Positions 25,203 to 33,973 are shown, numbered from the stretch's first letter. The stretch is 64,000 nt of DNA from an uncultured Paracoccaceae bacterium (GCA_947501355.1 CANMVA010000001.1:1000001-1064000), one strand, 5' to 3'. Numbers and translations are program-made. The notes: generated from the sequence alone by a model not told the origin.

Positions 25203-27134
25203 ATGAGCAAAACCTCCGATCAGATGGAACTGCGCGAGAGCGATATTGTCAGCCACTACGCGGCCGCGTTGGGCATGCTGGATGGGTTCGACCACGCGCC
25301 GCGCATTGGCGAGGCAGCTGTTGAGGCCGCGCCTGAGCGGTCTTCGGGTGTCGGCACAAGGCGGCGGTTCCGCACGACAACGCCGGGGCTGGTGACAAAG
25401 CGAACGGCGGCAAAAGAAGGCATTCAGATCATTGATCGGATCGAGGCTGTCGGCGACGGCGCGCTGGTCACACCGGTGCAGGCCTCGGTGATGAACGCGC
25501 TGCGCCGCGCGATTGCGATTGCCTTGGCGGTGGGCGATCAGTTTGCAGAAGCGACCGGGCTGGCCGACCTGAAACGCGCTAATCTGGAAGGCGCTTTGGC
25601 GGCATCCAAGAAGACCGAGTTTTCCGAATTGCTGAGCGCGGAGGCGTTGGCGGTGTCTTATGTGTTCGGAAATGCGGCGGCGTATTTGCTGGCGTCTCAG
25701 GCATCTGAGGTCACCGTTGAGGTTGGCGAGGTCGATGAGGTTCTGACCGACAACGCGCAATTGGCGTTGCATGGGCTACTTTGGGAACTGGATCAGGACA
25801 TGGCGCGCCTGGCGTCGGACGATGCGCATCTGGTCGCGACGGTTCTGGCGTTCTGCGAAGCGCTGATGGAGAAAGTGGCCCTGCGCGCGGGCAATCACGG
25901 GCGCTTGGCTCCGTTCGAGGCGACGACCTGGAAGGTCGAGGCGGACGGGCTGGTGATCGACGGGTTCACGCCTGCGCATCGGGCGAAATCCAGCACGCTG
26001 ACGATGACCTTCAAGAAGCCGAACGAAGTTGTCGGCAACCACATCGCGAAATACCAGGCGATGAAGTTGTCGAAGATGCTCATGGCTTACGATTTCGAGC
26101 GCAAGCTGAACCCTTTTGCCGAGCTTGGCGGCTTCATATTCACCTTTATGGGCGATGGCAAACCGGGCACCGGGAAGACGACGCTGATCCAGATGATGGC
26201 GGGGCTGATCAACGACTATTGCCAGAACGCGGGCTATGCGTTCCGCTATCAGAACCTGAGCACCGATAATATCGACAGCTATCAGGGCAAATCAGGTCAA
26301 AACGCAAAAGCATTTATCAACACTGTGTTGGACCCGAATGTCATCGGCTTCGGCACGATTGACGACATTGATCAATTGGCCGGCAAACGCGGGGACCGGC
26401 AATCCAGCGCAGGCCAGTTGGAGATCACCGCCGTGCTGATGGAGAGCTTTGCCGGGGCCAATACGGTCGTGCGCGGGAACTGCACGTTCGGGATGTTCTC
26501 GAACTACCCGGAGAATGTGGATGATGCGCTGCGCCAACGGGCAGGCGCACGTTTCCTGGTCGACGGACCGCAGACGCGGGACGACTATATCGACATCCTG
26601 TATCTGCTTATGGGCAAGAACCACGACATCCCTCTGGGCGACCATGAGGTCTACGCCGCGCAAGAAATTAAGAAGGCCGTTGCGGCCAGTTTTGAAAGCC
26701 ATTCAAAGCCCCATGAGGAGGGGCTGGTGCGGGTCTTCGAGCGGGTCGAGAAAGAAATCGGCAGCCTCGACACGATTGCCAAGCTCGGCACCTATCTGAA
26801 GGGCATTCAGGAGGCCGATGAGCGGTTCACAGGCCGTGCGATCAAGAACATCACCGACGCGGTGAAGGTCCGTGCGATGGATTTTGAGTTGCCCGATGAA
26901 TGGATGGAGCAGCCCGATCTGTTCCTTTTCAAGGATTACGACACCAAGAAAGCGATGATCGAAGAGCTGCGCCAGCCGATCACCATCGAAATGGTCATTC
27001 AGGAAATCAATCGCTACGCGGATAGTGAATTCCGCTACGCGGATAAATCCGATGAGGTCGCCATTGAGAACGCGGTCCGCGAAATGGGCCGGATGGAAGA
27101 AGCGAAACGACGTTATCTGGAGAGCAAATCTTGA
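25203..27134 (+). CDS. AAA+ ATPase, core of an unassigned seven-gene operon
   Basis: 643 residues. The first 300 form a large helical, non-catalytic N-terminal region with no recognised domain. The AAA+ module runs from about 305 to 500: Walker A 'GDGKPGTGKTTL' at about 317-328, Walker B 'FGTIDDIDQ' at about 383-391, sensor-1-like 'FGMFSNYPENVD', and an Arg-rich end 'ALRQRAGARF' that could supply arginine fingers. A helical lid with a charged C-terminus follows. It should form a hexameric remodelling ATPase in the cytoplasm. Companions with membrane segments suggest a membrane-associated machine, comparable only in outline to MoxR systems; no von Willebrand (MIDAS) protein is present. The target is unknown. 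The stop overlaps the next gene's TTG start by 4 bases. Confidence 0.88.
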   Translation: MSKTSDQMELRESDIVSHYAAALGMLDGFDHAPRIGEAAVEAAPERSSGVGTRRRFRTTTPGLVTKRTAAKEGIQIIDRIEAVGDGALVTPVQASVMNALRRAIAIALAVGDQFAEATGLADLKRANLEGALAASKKTEFSELLSAEALAVSYVFGNAAAYLLASQASEVTVEVGEVDEVLTDNAQLALHGLLWELDQDMARLASDDAHLVATVLAFCEALMEKVALRAGNHGRLAPFEATTWKVEADGLVIDGFTPAHRAKSSTLTMTFKKPNEVVGNHIAKYQAMKLSKMLMAYDFERKLNPFAELGGFIFTFMGDGKPGTGKTTLIQMMAGLINDYCQNAGYAFRYQNLSTDNIDSYQGKSGQNAKAFINTVLDPNVIGFGTIDDIDQLAGKRGDRQSSAGQLEITAVLMESFAGANTVVRGNCTFGMFSNYPENVDDALRQRAGARFLVDGPQTRDDYIDILYLLMGKNHDIPLGDHEVYAAQEIKKAVAASFESHSKPHEEGLVRVFERVEKEIGSLDTIAKLGTYLKGIQEADERFTGRAIKNITDAVKVRAMDFELPDEWMEQPDLFLFKDYDTKKAMIEELRQPITIEMVIQEINRYADSEFRYADKSDEVAIENAVREMGRMEEAKRRYLESKS

Positions 27135-27463
27135 TCACAAGCGTCGCGCTTCCCCTGATCGTGTTCTCGGTCCTGGCCGTGGTGCTGCCGCGTCTCGTTT
27201 TGCCTGTGATGCCGGAAACGCCGGGCGGTTTGGTCCTGAACGGCCTGATCGTCTATATTCTTATTCTGGCGGTGGCGGCGCTCTATTTCTTCTGGAGCTA
27301 TACGCAACAGGACACCCGCGTCGCGGAATTGCTGGGGCTGGAGCCTGCGCAATCTGTGGTGCATTTCGCGCGCCTTGGTGTGATGTCATCGGTTGTTTGG
27401 GCCCCGATCATCGTGCTGCGGATCGCGGGTCTGCATCGGCACTGGAAGGAGAACACGTGGTGA
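27131..27463 (+). CDS. Small multi-spanning membrane protein of the AAA+ operon
   Basis: 110 residues starting at TTG 27131, which overlaps the ATPase stop (TTGA). Three hydrophobic stretches are visible: about 4-25 ('VALPLIVFSVLAVVLPRLVL'), 33-55 ('LVLNGLIVYILILAVAALYFF') and 83-100 ('LGVMSSVVWAPIIVLRIAG'). A short basic C-terminus 'RHWKENTW' follows. No family recognised. The unusual start codon plus overlap suggests expression depends on ATPase translation. Likely a membrane anchor or channel-like subunit; this is inference. Confidence 0.78.
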   Translation: MITSVALPLIVFSVLAVVLPRLVLPVMPETPGGLVLNGLIVYILILAVAALYFFWSYTQQDTRVAELLGLEPAQSVVHFARLGVMSSVVWAPIIVLRIAGLHRHWKENTW

Positions 27464-28791
27464 GGCGGCTCATTTCCAAAGGGCTGATGTTTGGCAATCT
27501 GATCCACATCGAAAGCCCCGCGCTGGTGGAGCGGTATCGCCGTGCCTTGCAGCACCTGACCGGCAAGACGACGGCGCTTGAGGATTTCCACGTCGATCTG
27601 TCAGGCTATTCGCCTGAGATCGGCGCAGAGTTGGGCGACGAGTATTACCTCAACCATGCGGGTGTGAACCGGCAGTTTATCCTGCTCACGACCGAGCAGA
27701 AGACGGCGCCGTTGCTCAACGCGATGTTCTCCACCTCGCGCAGTATCTTCCGCGACTGGATTGAGGCGAATGAGGCGCAATTGTTTGCCTTGACCGCGCG
27801 CGATGCGGTCGCCGGAGAGCTTGTGAATTCCGTCTATGATGTGTCCGAGCCGAAGCGCTTGCTGGATATTCGTCAGATCACGGTCGAGGCCGACACAACC
27901 GACGGCACGGTCGCAAATGCAGGCGCGCTGGGCCGAAAGATCAACCAGTTCAAGCAGGAACCGGATGCGTGGTTCGACGATGTCCTAATTGCGGAAATGA
28001 TTGATTTGGCGAAGAAAACTGGCGACGTGATCCGCAACCCGGTCAAGCTCAAGGTCACGAAATTCACGCAAAGCAACTTTTGGACGGCGCATTTTGGCGG
28101 CTGCTATGTGTTCCAGGATCTGGATCATCCTGCCGCGATTGTGCCAAGCGGCGTGGACCTGCCGATGGAGTTCACCTTCACCTTCGAGCAGCGCAACAAG
28201 ATCGCTTATTTTCTGCAACTCAACGAGTTGGTCGAGCCGATTGCACAAGCCCGCGGGATTGATGCTGCGGCAGTGCTGAAACAGAAGATGGACTTCATTG
28301 TCGTGGCCCATGCCGCAAAGATGGGCGAAGACCTGAAAGGGGCATCCCGGCGCGATTTGCGGGCCTTGGCGCGGGCGCATGCGGGTGAGTTGCCGGAAGC
28401 ATTTGAAGGGTTGGCCGCCCTTGCCCGTTGGGCGGAAAGTGGCGGGCCCTGGCCCAAGATCACCGCTGAGCACCCGGCGTATTTCTACACGCTGCGGGCC
28501 AAGCCGCATCATGATGCGGATCTGGTGAACCGGCTTTTGGCCCAACTGGCCCCGCTTGATGTCCGGCAGCTTTTTATCTGCCACAAGGAACTGTTCTACG
28601 AGACGTATCGCGGTTGGACGGATGCAAAAAAGGAATACGTTGCAGACTTCCTTGCGCGCGAATATCTGGCAGACAAGGATGCGGCGCGCCATGCTCTGTT
28701 CGGTCATGATGCGCCGATGGAAGAGCCGCAGATGACGAAAGAAGACATTATTGATCTGGTCGGCCCTTGGGGCGCGGTGAGGAGGGGTTAG
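27460..28791 (+). CDS. Unknown soluble protein of the AAA+ operon
   Basis: 443 residues from GTG 27460, with the GTGA overlap of the previous stop and AAGGAG 8 bases upstream. GTG 27457 is equally placed. A much longer open frame upstream runs through the ATPase in another frame and is rejected. No TM or signal peptide. Notable segments: 'LISKGLMFGNLIHIESPALVERY' at the start, 'HAGVNRQFILLTTEQKTAPLLNAMFS', and 'TKFTQSNFWTAHFGGCYVFQDLDHP' near the middle. I have a vague memory of a DUF of this kind in Rhodobacteraceae but cannot name it safely. Function unknown. Confidence 0.78.
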   Translation: MRRLISKGLMFGNLIHIESPALVERYRRALQHLTGKTTALEDFHVDLSGYSPEIGAELGDEYYLNHAGVNRQFILLTTEQKTAPLLNAMFSTSRSIFRDWIEANEAQLFALTARDAVAGELVNSVYDVSEPKRLLDIRQITVEADTTDGTVANAGALGRKINQFKQEPDAWFDDVLIAEMIDLAKKTGDVIRNPVKLKVTKFTQSNFWTAHFGGCYVFQDLDHPAAIVPSGVDLPMEFTFTFEQRNKIAYFLQLNELVEPIAQARGIDAAAVLKQKMDFIVVAHAAKMGEDLKGASRRDLRALARAHAGELPEAFEGLAALARWAESGGPWPKITAEHPAYFYTLRAKPHHDADLVNRLLAQLAPLDVRQLFICHKELFYETYRGWTDAKKEYVADFLAREYLADKDAARHALFGHDAPMEEPQMTKEDIIDLVGPWGAVRRG

Positions 28792-29055
28792 ATGGTTATA
28801 ATCCGCCTGTTTGGCATGTTATTCCTGTTCCTGACGGTGGTGTATATCTGCCTGTCGCTTTACTCGCGCGCGGTGCGCAAGGACAAGCTGGAGGAAGAGT
28901 GGTTCCAGGAAGGACAGCCCGGTGAGAAGGACGCGTTTATCAAAGAGGGACTGACCGAATATAACAATTCGCTTCGCAAGAAGCTGCTTTTGGGGGTCTA
29001 TGTGATCCCGTTTTCGCTGATTGCGATCATTATCTACGTTCAAAATTGGATGTAA
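28792..29055 (+). CDS. Small two-TM membrane protein of the AAA+ operon
   Basis: 87 residues, ATG directly after the previous stop. TM1 at about 2-22 ('IRLFGMLFLFLTVVYICLSLY'), a charged cytosolic loop ('RKDKLEEEWFQEGQPGEKDAF'), and TM2 at about 66-84. No family recognised. The hairpin topology with an acidic loop facing the cytoplasm would suit docking of a cytosolic partner such as the ATPase or the coiled-coil protein. This is inference. Confidence 0.75.
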   Translation: MVIIRLFGMLFLFLTVVYICLSLYSRAVRKDKLEEEWFQEGQPGEKDAFIKEGLTEYNNSLRKKLLLGVYVIPFSLIAIIIYVQNWM

Positions 29056-29065
29056 AGGAGCCGGA

Positions 29066-29713
29066 ATGCGCTTTATCAAATATGGATTTTGGCTGACCTT
29101 CTGGACGGTTTTGCTGGGCTTTTTGCATTATACGTTGCCGCAAAAGGACATCGTTCGCATTACCGGGACAGAGATTATTCGCGCCGATTTCTCAGGCGCG
29201 AACCGGATTTTCTATGCCCAAGGCGATCACGGCAATGACGCCACGGTCGTGAACCGGGATCTGCGCCTGATCAACACCGTGCGCTCTGGCGGGCGCGAGA
29301 TGGTCTACCGCAATGAAGATACCGGCTTTGGCTGGCCGCCTTACTTCAAGCTCGACAGTGCGAACCTGCAGGCCCAGGCACAGGATGCCCAATCAACCCG
29401 TCAAGCGCCGGAATGGTATGCGCTGACCCATTACGGATGGCGCAGCGAGTTTCTGACGATCTATCCCAACGGGATTTCGCTGAAGCCTGTTGAGGGGCCG
29501 GACGTGCGGTTGATCCCTTGGTTCAACATTATTTTCCTGACCATTCTTGCGGCGTTTTTCTGGGCGATCTGGGTTCGGTGGCGGCGGTTCCGGAAGGCGC
29601 GGATTGACCCCGTTCTTGAGGATGCCGAAGAGGCCTGGGATCGTGCAGATGCGCGGGTCGACGAGTCACGCGGCAAATTCCGCCGTTGGCTAGACAGTTT
29701 CCGGTCCCGGTAG
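29066..29713 (+). CDS. DUF1523 family membrane protein
   Basis: 215 residues from the ATG at 29066, with AAAGGAG 5 bases upstream. TM1 at about 5-22 ('GFWLTFWTVLLGFLHYTLP'). The outside domain has the DUF1523 pattern 'DIVRITGTEIIRAD' and 'VYRNEDTGFGWPPYFKLDSANLQAQAQD', then 'YALTHYGWRSEFLTIYPNGISLK'. TM2 lies at about 153-172, with a basic cytosolic tail. Known: DUF1523 is an uncharacterised family common in Rhodobacteraceae. Last gene of the seven-gene operon and the only one I can tie to a named family apart from the ATPase fold. Confidence 0.87.
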   Translation: MRFIKYGFWLTFWTVLLGFLHYTLPQKDIVRITGTEIIRADFSGANRIFYAQGDHGNDATVVNRDLRLINTVRSGGREMVYRNEDTGFGWPPYFKLDSANLQAQAQDAQSTRQAPEWYALTHYGWRSEFLTIYPNGISLKPVEGPDVRLIPWFNIIFLTILAAFFWAIWVRWRRFRKARIDPVLEDAEEAWDRADARVDESRGKFRRWLDSFRSR

Positions 29714-29718
29714 AGGGG

Positions 29719-29793
29719 TTGCGCCGCACGCCTTCGGCGCGCGTCGCTACGCTGGGGCTCCGCCCCAGACCCCGGGATATTTGAAAAAAGCGA
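29719..29793. repeat. Roseobacter-type dispersed GC hairpin element between convergent operons
   Basis: Contains the perfect hairpin CTGGGGC-TCC-GCCCCAG (29752-29768), followed by 'ACCCCGGGATATTTGAAAAA', and preceded by a weaker CGCC/GGCG hairpin. From memory, near-identical 'GGGGCTCCGCCCC ... CCCGG-ATATTTG' strings recur between convergent genes in many Rhodobacteraceae genomes. No second copy was spotted in this window. It may serve as a bidirectional transcription end for DUF1523 and ALDH16. Confidence 0.5.
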
Positions 29794-29796
29794 AGC

Positions 29797-32109
29797 CTAT
29801 TCGCCGTAGGGCACCCAGATCGTTTTGACCTCGGTGGCGTGGGCGAGCATGTCTTGCGGTTTGATTTGTGCGACAGGCGCGTCGGTGATCCAGGTGCGTT
29901 TGAGGTTGCTGATGGAGGCCGCCTCGATCTCGGCGGCATGGCCGTTCAGGCTCCAGACCGCGTCCACATTCATGTGGCTGGCAAGGTGGGGGGCGAGGTC
30001 TGCGGGGTCTCCGGTCAGGATGTTGACCACGCCGGCTGGCACGTCGGAGGTTTCAAGGATCTGGATGAAGTCGGTGGCGGCGAGTGGGAAAGGCATGCTC
30101 GCCACAGCAGTGATCCGGTTGCCCATGGCGATGGCGGGGGCCAAGAGGCCAACGAGCCCCAAAAGCGGGTCGGTATCGGGGCAGAGCGCTGCGATGGTGC
30201 CCACGGGTTCGTTCATCGCCAGAGCAATGCCCCGGATCGGAACTCCCTTGGCCGCGCCGTCGTATTTGTCGGCCCAGGCGGCATAGGTGAAGAGCGTGTC
30301 GATGGCGGCCTCGACCTCCGCCTGGCCCTTGGTGCCGCCTTGCATCGCGTTCAGGCGCTTGGCGAACTCATCCCCCCGGGCGGCGAGGTTTTCCGCGATG
30401 TAATAGAGGGTTTGCGCGCGCAGGTGGCCGGTGGTTTTGGACCAGCTGGCGGCATTGGCACTCGTCTCAATCGCGTTGCGCACATCTTTGCGGTTTGCGA
30501 GGGACACATGGCCAAGAAGCGCGCCATTCTTGCCCCAGACGGGCTTTGAATAGCCGCCATCGGGGCGCGCCTGCTTGCCGCCGATATAGAGCTTCGCCGT
30601 GCGGTCAATGGGATCGGAGGGTGCTTTGTCGCCGGTAAAAGCGCTCACCGGCGCGGCGGGTTTGACCGCTTTGGCGGGTTTGGTATAGGCACGCAGGCCT
30701 TCCCAACCGCCCTCGCGCCCGAAGCCGCTTTCGCGCACGCCGCCGAAGCCCGCAGCGGCGTCCATCAGGTTTGTGGCATTCACCCAAACGATGCCAGCCG
30801 CAAGTTTCGGCGCTATATCGAGCGCCAGGTTCACGTTTTCGGTCCAGACGGTCGCGGCAAGGCCATAACGCGTGTTGTTGGCAATTTCGACCGCCTCCGA
30901 TGGGGTGCGGAAGGTCGTTGACACAAGCACGGGGCCGAAGATTTCGTCCTGCATCAGCTCGGATGCGGCGTGCAGACCCGTGATCAGCGTGGGCGGGTAA
31001 TAGCAGCCCTGGGGCGCTGTGGTCTGGAAGGTTTCGCCTTCGGTGTTGGCGTCAACCTTCGCCTTGATCGACGCCAGTTGAATGGGGTCCACGATGGCGC
31101 CTACGTCGATACATTTGTCCAGCGGGTTGCCGATCCGCAGGCCTGACATCCGGGTTTTCAGGCGGGCATAGACATCCTCCGCGATGGATTCAGCGACCAG
31201 AAGGCGCGATCCGGCGCAGCAGACCTGGCCCTGGTTGAACCAGATCGCATCGACCAGACCCTCGATGGCGCTGTCGATATCGGCGTCGTCGAAGATGATG
31301 TAGGGGGACTTGCCGCCGAGCTCCAGCGTCAGGGCCTTGCCAGAGCCTGCGGTGGCCTCCCGGATGCGGCGACCCACCTCTGTCGAGCCGGTAAAAGCAA
31401 TCTTGTCGACGTCTGACTTGGTTAATATCTCGCCCACCGCGCCATCGCCGGTGACGATGTTCAGCACACCTTTGGGCAGGCCCGCTTGCTGGCAGATATC
31501 GGCAAAAAGCAGGGCCGTCAGCGATGTGTATTCGGCGGGTTTCAGAACCACCGTGTTGCCCATCGCAAGCGCAGGCGCGACTTTCCACGCCAGCATCAGA
31601 AGCGGGAAGTTCCACGGAATGATCTGGCCGCACACACCAAGGGGTGCGCGGTCGGGCAGTTCGGCCTCCATCAGCTGCGCCATGCCGGCGTGATAGTAGA
31701 AATGGCGGATCGCCAAAGGCACGTCGATGTCGCGCGCTTCGCGGATCGGTTTGCCGTTGTCGAGTGTCTCCAGCACCGCGAAGAGGCGGGCGTGCTTTTG
31801 CAGAAGGCGGGCCAGCGCGTAGAGGAATTTCGCACGCGCATGACCGCCGAGCTTGGCCCATTTCGGCTGGGCGGCGCGGGCCGCTTTGACGGCATCGTCC
31901 ACGTCTGCATCGGTCGCCTGGGTCAGTGTCGCCAGCACGTTGCCCGTGGCGGGGTTCTTTGCGTCGAACCCATCGCCGGGCGTCGTGAAGCTGCCGTTGA
32001 TGAAATGCCCGAAGCGGTCGCCTTGATCGACGAGCCATGCCAGCGCGTCTGAGGCATCCTCCGGGGCGGGACCATAATCCATGCTCTCGAAAATCTCTTT
32101 GACTGTCAT
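29797..32109 (-). CDS. ALDH16-type aldehyde dehydrogenase (catalytic ALDH plus C-terminal pseudo-ALDH domain)
   Basis: 770 residues, about one and a half times a normal ALDH. Domain 1 (about 1-480) is complete: 'IPWNFPLLMLAWK', 'FTGSTEVGRRI', 'TLELGGKSP' (general-base Glu) and 'NQGQVCCAGSR' (nucleophile Cys). Domain 2 (about 505-770) repeats only the N-terminal ALDH fold ('NEPVGTIAALCPDTDPLLGL', 'VVNILTGDP', 'VDAVWSLNG') and lacks the Cys/Glu site. Known: this is the ALDH16 architecture, structurally described for a Loktanella enzyme, with the pseudo-domain packing on the active site. Starts 3 bases after deoC. Inferred: oxidises the acetaldehyde released by DeoC. Confidence 0.9.
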   Translation of the reverse strand: MTVKEIFESMDYGPAPEDASDALAWLVDQGDRFGHFINGSFTTPGDGFDAKNPATGNVLATLTQATDADVDDAVKAARAAQPKWAKLGGHARAKFLYALARLLQKHARLFAVLETLDNGKPIREARDIDVPLAIRHFYYHAGMAQLMEAELPDRAPLGVCGQIIPWNFPLLMLAWKVAPALAMGNTVVLKPAEYTSLTALLFADICQQAGLPKGVLNIVTGDGAVGEILTKSDVDKIAFTGSTEVGRRIREATAGSGKALTLELGGKSPYIIFDDADIDSAIEGLVDAIWFNQGQVCCAGSRLLVAESIAEDVYARLKTRMSGLRIGNPLDKCIDVGAIVDPIQLASIKAKVDANTEGETFQTTAPQGCYYPPTLITGLHAASELMQDEIFGPVLVSTTFRTPSEAVEIANNTRYGLAATVWTENVNLALDIAPKLAAGIVWVNATNLMDAAAGFGGVRESGFGREGGWEGLRAYTKPAKAVKPAAPVSAFTGDKAPSDPIDRTAKLYIGGKQARPDGGYSKPVWGKNGALLGHVSLANRKDVRNAIETSANAASWSKTTGHLRAQTLYYIAENLAARGDEFAKRLNAMQGGTKGQAEVEAAIDTLFTYAAWADKYDGAAKGVPIRGIALAMNEPVGTIAALCPDTDPLLGLVGLLAPAIAMGNRITAVASMPFPLAATDFIQILETSDVPAGVVNILTGDPADLAPHLASHMNVDAVWSLNGHAAEIEAASISNLKRTWITDAPVAQIKPQDMLAHATEVKTIWVPYGE

Positions 32110-32112
32110 GGC

Positions 32113-33093
32113 TTATCCAATCGGGTGGCGGTGCGCAGCAGAGTATGCGCCGGTCAGGTGATGTTCCAACTGGCGCTCGATATCGCCCAGAAGGGAGGAC
32201 GCCCCGAAGCGGAACAGGTCCGGCTCCAGCCAGCGATTGCCAAGCTCGTCTTTCATCAGCGCCAGATAGGTGATTGCGTCTTTCGCCTTCGAGATGCCGC
32301 CTGCGGGTTTGTAGCCTACACGCAGCCCGGTGCGCTGGTGATACGCGCGGATCGCACGGATCATGGTGAGCGAGACGGGCAGCGTCGCATTTACGCTTTC
32401 CTTGCCGGTGGAGGTCTTGATGAAATCAGCCCCCGCCATCATGCAGATCAGCGAAGCGCGGGCGACGTTGCGCAGTGTGCCAAGCTCGCCCGTCGCGAGT
32501 ATCGCCTTGACATGCGCATCCCCGCACGCGGCCCGGAACGTGCGCATTTCATCATAAAGCGCCTGCCAGTTGCCGGTCAGAACAAGACGGCGGGAGATGA
32601 CGATGTCGATCTCGGCAGCACCCGCTTTGACGCTTTCCTCGATCTCGGCGACGCGCAGATGAAAGGGGGACAGTCCCGCGGGAAAGCCAGTGGAAACAGC
32701 CGCAACAGGGATGCCAGAGCCTTCCAACGCATCGACGGCAGTGGCGATCATATCATGGTAAACACAAACGGCCCCGGTTTGGATGTGCGGCAGGCCAAGC
32801 TGTTCGAGGATATCGGAGCGCACCGGTTGGCGCGCCTTCGCGCAGAGGCGGCGGACGCGTCCGGGCGTGTCGTCGCCCGACAGCGTCGTGAGGTCGATAC
32901 ATGTGATCGCGCGGGCCAGCCAAGCCGCCTGATGGTCTTTCTTAACAGACCGGCGCCCAGGCAATGTGGCCGCGCGGCGTTCGATGGCCGAGGTGTTGGC
33001 TTGCACGGACATCACCCAGTCCATGTCCAACTCCATCCCGTCATTGCGGGGCTCCGTGGTTTGCGGAAGATGGGTTTGGGTTGCTGTGGTCAT
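32113..33093 (-). CDS. deoC: Deoxyribose-phosphate aldolase
   Basis: 326 residues, the longer eukaryote-like DERA type. The catalytic lysines are in 'HVKAILATGELG', 'DFIKTSTGKESV' (Schiff-base Lys) and 'VGYKPAGGIS'; the Asp of the family lies in 'TCIDLTTLSGDD'. Cleaves 2-deoxyribose-5-phosphate to glyceraldehyde-3-phosphate and acetaldehyde in the cytosol. Lies between the AraC regulator (49 bases) and ALDH16 (3 bases) on the same strand. A leader of roughly 50 residues precedes the core. Confidence 0.95.
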   Translation of the reverse strand: MTTATQTHLPQTTEPRNDGMELDMDWVMSVQANTSAIERRAATLPGRRSVKKDHQAAWLARAITCIDLTTLSGDDTPGRVRRLCAKARQPVRSDILEQLGLPHIQTGAVCVYHDMIATAVDALEGSGIPVAAVSTGFPAGLSPFHLRVAEIEESVKAGAAEIDIVISRRLVLTGNWQALYDEMRTFRAACGDAHVKAILATGELGTLRNVARASLICMMAGADFIKTSTGKESVNATLPVSLTMIRAIRAYHQRTGLRVGYKPAGGISKAKDAITYLALMKDELGNRWLEPDLFRFGASSLLGDIERQLEHHLTGAYSAAHRHPIG

Positions 33094-33142
33094 GGGGCCT
33101 CCGGTCCGGCAAACGGTCTCAGATCAGGCCCGGATTGGCAAG

Positions 33143-33973
33143 TCAGGCGGGCTGGATAACGTCGCGTTGATGGCGCTTGCGATAGGCGTTAGGGGTCAGT
33201 TTGAAGGCGTCTCGGAAAAGCCTGTGGAAGTGGCTGAGATTGGGAATACCGCAATCGGCGGCGATTTCAGCGAGGCTATCGGTCGAGGCCGACAATTGTC
33301 GCGCTGCGTAGTCCATGCGGATATCGTTGATCAACTCGGAAGGCGACACACCTAGATGTTTGCGTGTCTCGCGGCTGACATGGGCATGGGTGCGGCCTGC
33401 TGCGCGCACAAAGCCTGCCGCGCCGTCCTGAAAAACCGCAGGCGCATGAGCCGCCTGACAAGCGCTCGCAAGCCAATCGGGCATGTCGACCGTGGTGCGT
33501 TGCGCGCTCAATTGGACCAAAAGGGGCAGCAACAGCGCTTCTGCACTCAAGGCGTCACGCGGGGCCGGATCGAGGGCGCGCAGGGCCTGGGAAAGCTCGG
33601 AAAGTTGGCTCATGTCGCGGTGCACGACGGTCGGCTGCGCGGCGTCTGACCAGAAGAACTGGCCTTTCAATTGGGGCGCGCGTTTTGCAAGTGCAGCAAT
33701 CAGCTTGGGATGCAGCGCGATATTGATAAGGTGTGGCTCGGCCCCTTTTCCTTGCACGGAATGGGTGTCGGAGGGGCGGATAAAGACCATATCGCCTTCC
33801 TCCAGATCCTCGATATGATCGTTGATCCGGTGCCGAACGCGCCCGTTGACAATCCAGAAAAGTTCATAAAAATCATGTGTATGCGCTGTTTTCTGTCGCT
33901 TCCCGGATGGCATGGCACGGGTTACAAGAAAAACGTCATCATCGGGCAAGATGTCTTTATGGGAGAGTTTCAT
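33143..33973 (-). CDS. AraC-family regulator with N-terminal cupin
   Basis: 276 residues from the ATG at 33973 (MKLSHKDILP); an in-frame GTG at 33988 would add 5. The cupin-like sensor is at about 20-110 ('HTHDFYELFWIVNGRVRHRIND', 'EGDMVFIRPSDTHSV'). The C-terminal double HTH of AraC/XylS type is at about 180-270 ('LAEIAADCGIPNLSHFHRLFRDAFKLTPNAYRKR'). Upstream of and codirectional with deoC-ALDH16, hence the probable regulator of deoxyribose or deoxynucleoside use. The ligand is not known. Confidence 0.87.
   Translation of the reverse strand: MKLSHKDILPDDDVFLVTRAMPSGKRQKTAHTHDFYELFWIVNGRVRHRINDHIEDLEEGDMVFIRPSDTHSVQGKGAEPHLINIALHPKLIAALAKRAPQLKGQFFWSDAAQPTVVHRDMSQLSELSQALRALDPAPRDALSAEALLLPLLVQLSAQRTTVDMPDWLASACQAAHAPAVFQDGAAGFVRAAGRTHAHVSRETRKHLGVSPSELINDIRMDYAARQLSASTDSLAEIAADCGIPNLSHFHRLFRDAFKLTPNAYRKRHQRDVIQPA

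Noticed and set aside
27025-27456. Upstream extension of the 443-residue unknown protein into the ATPase gene
   Set aside because: The extension overlaps the ATPase and the small membrane gene in a different frame. The GTG at 27460 has a Shine-Dalgarno sequence and a 4-base overlap.
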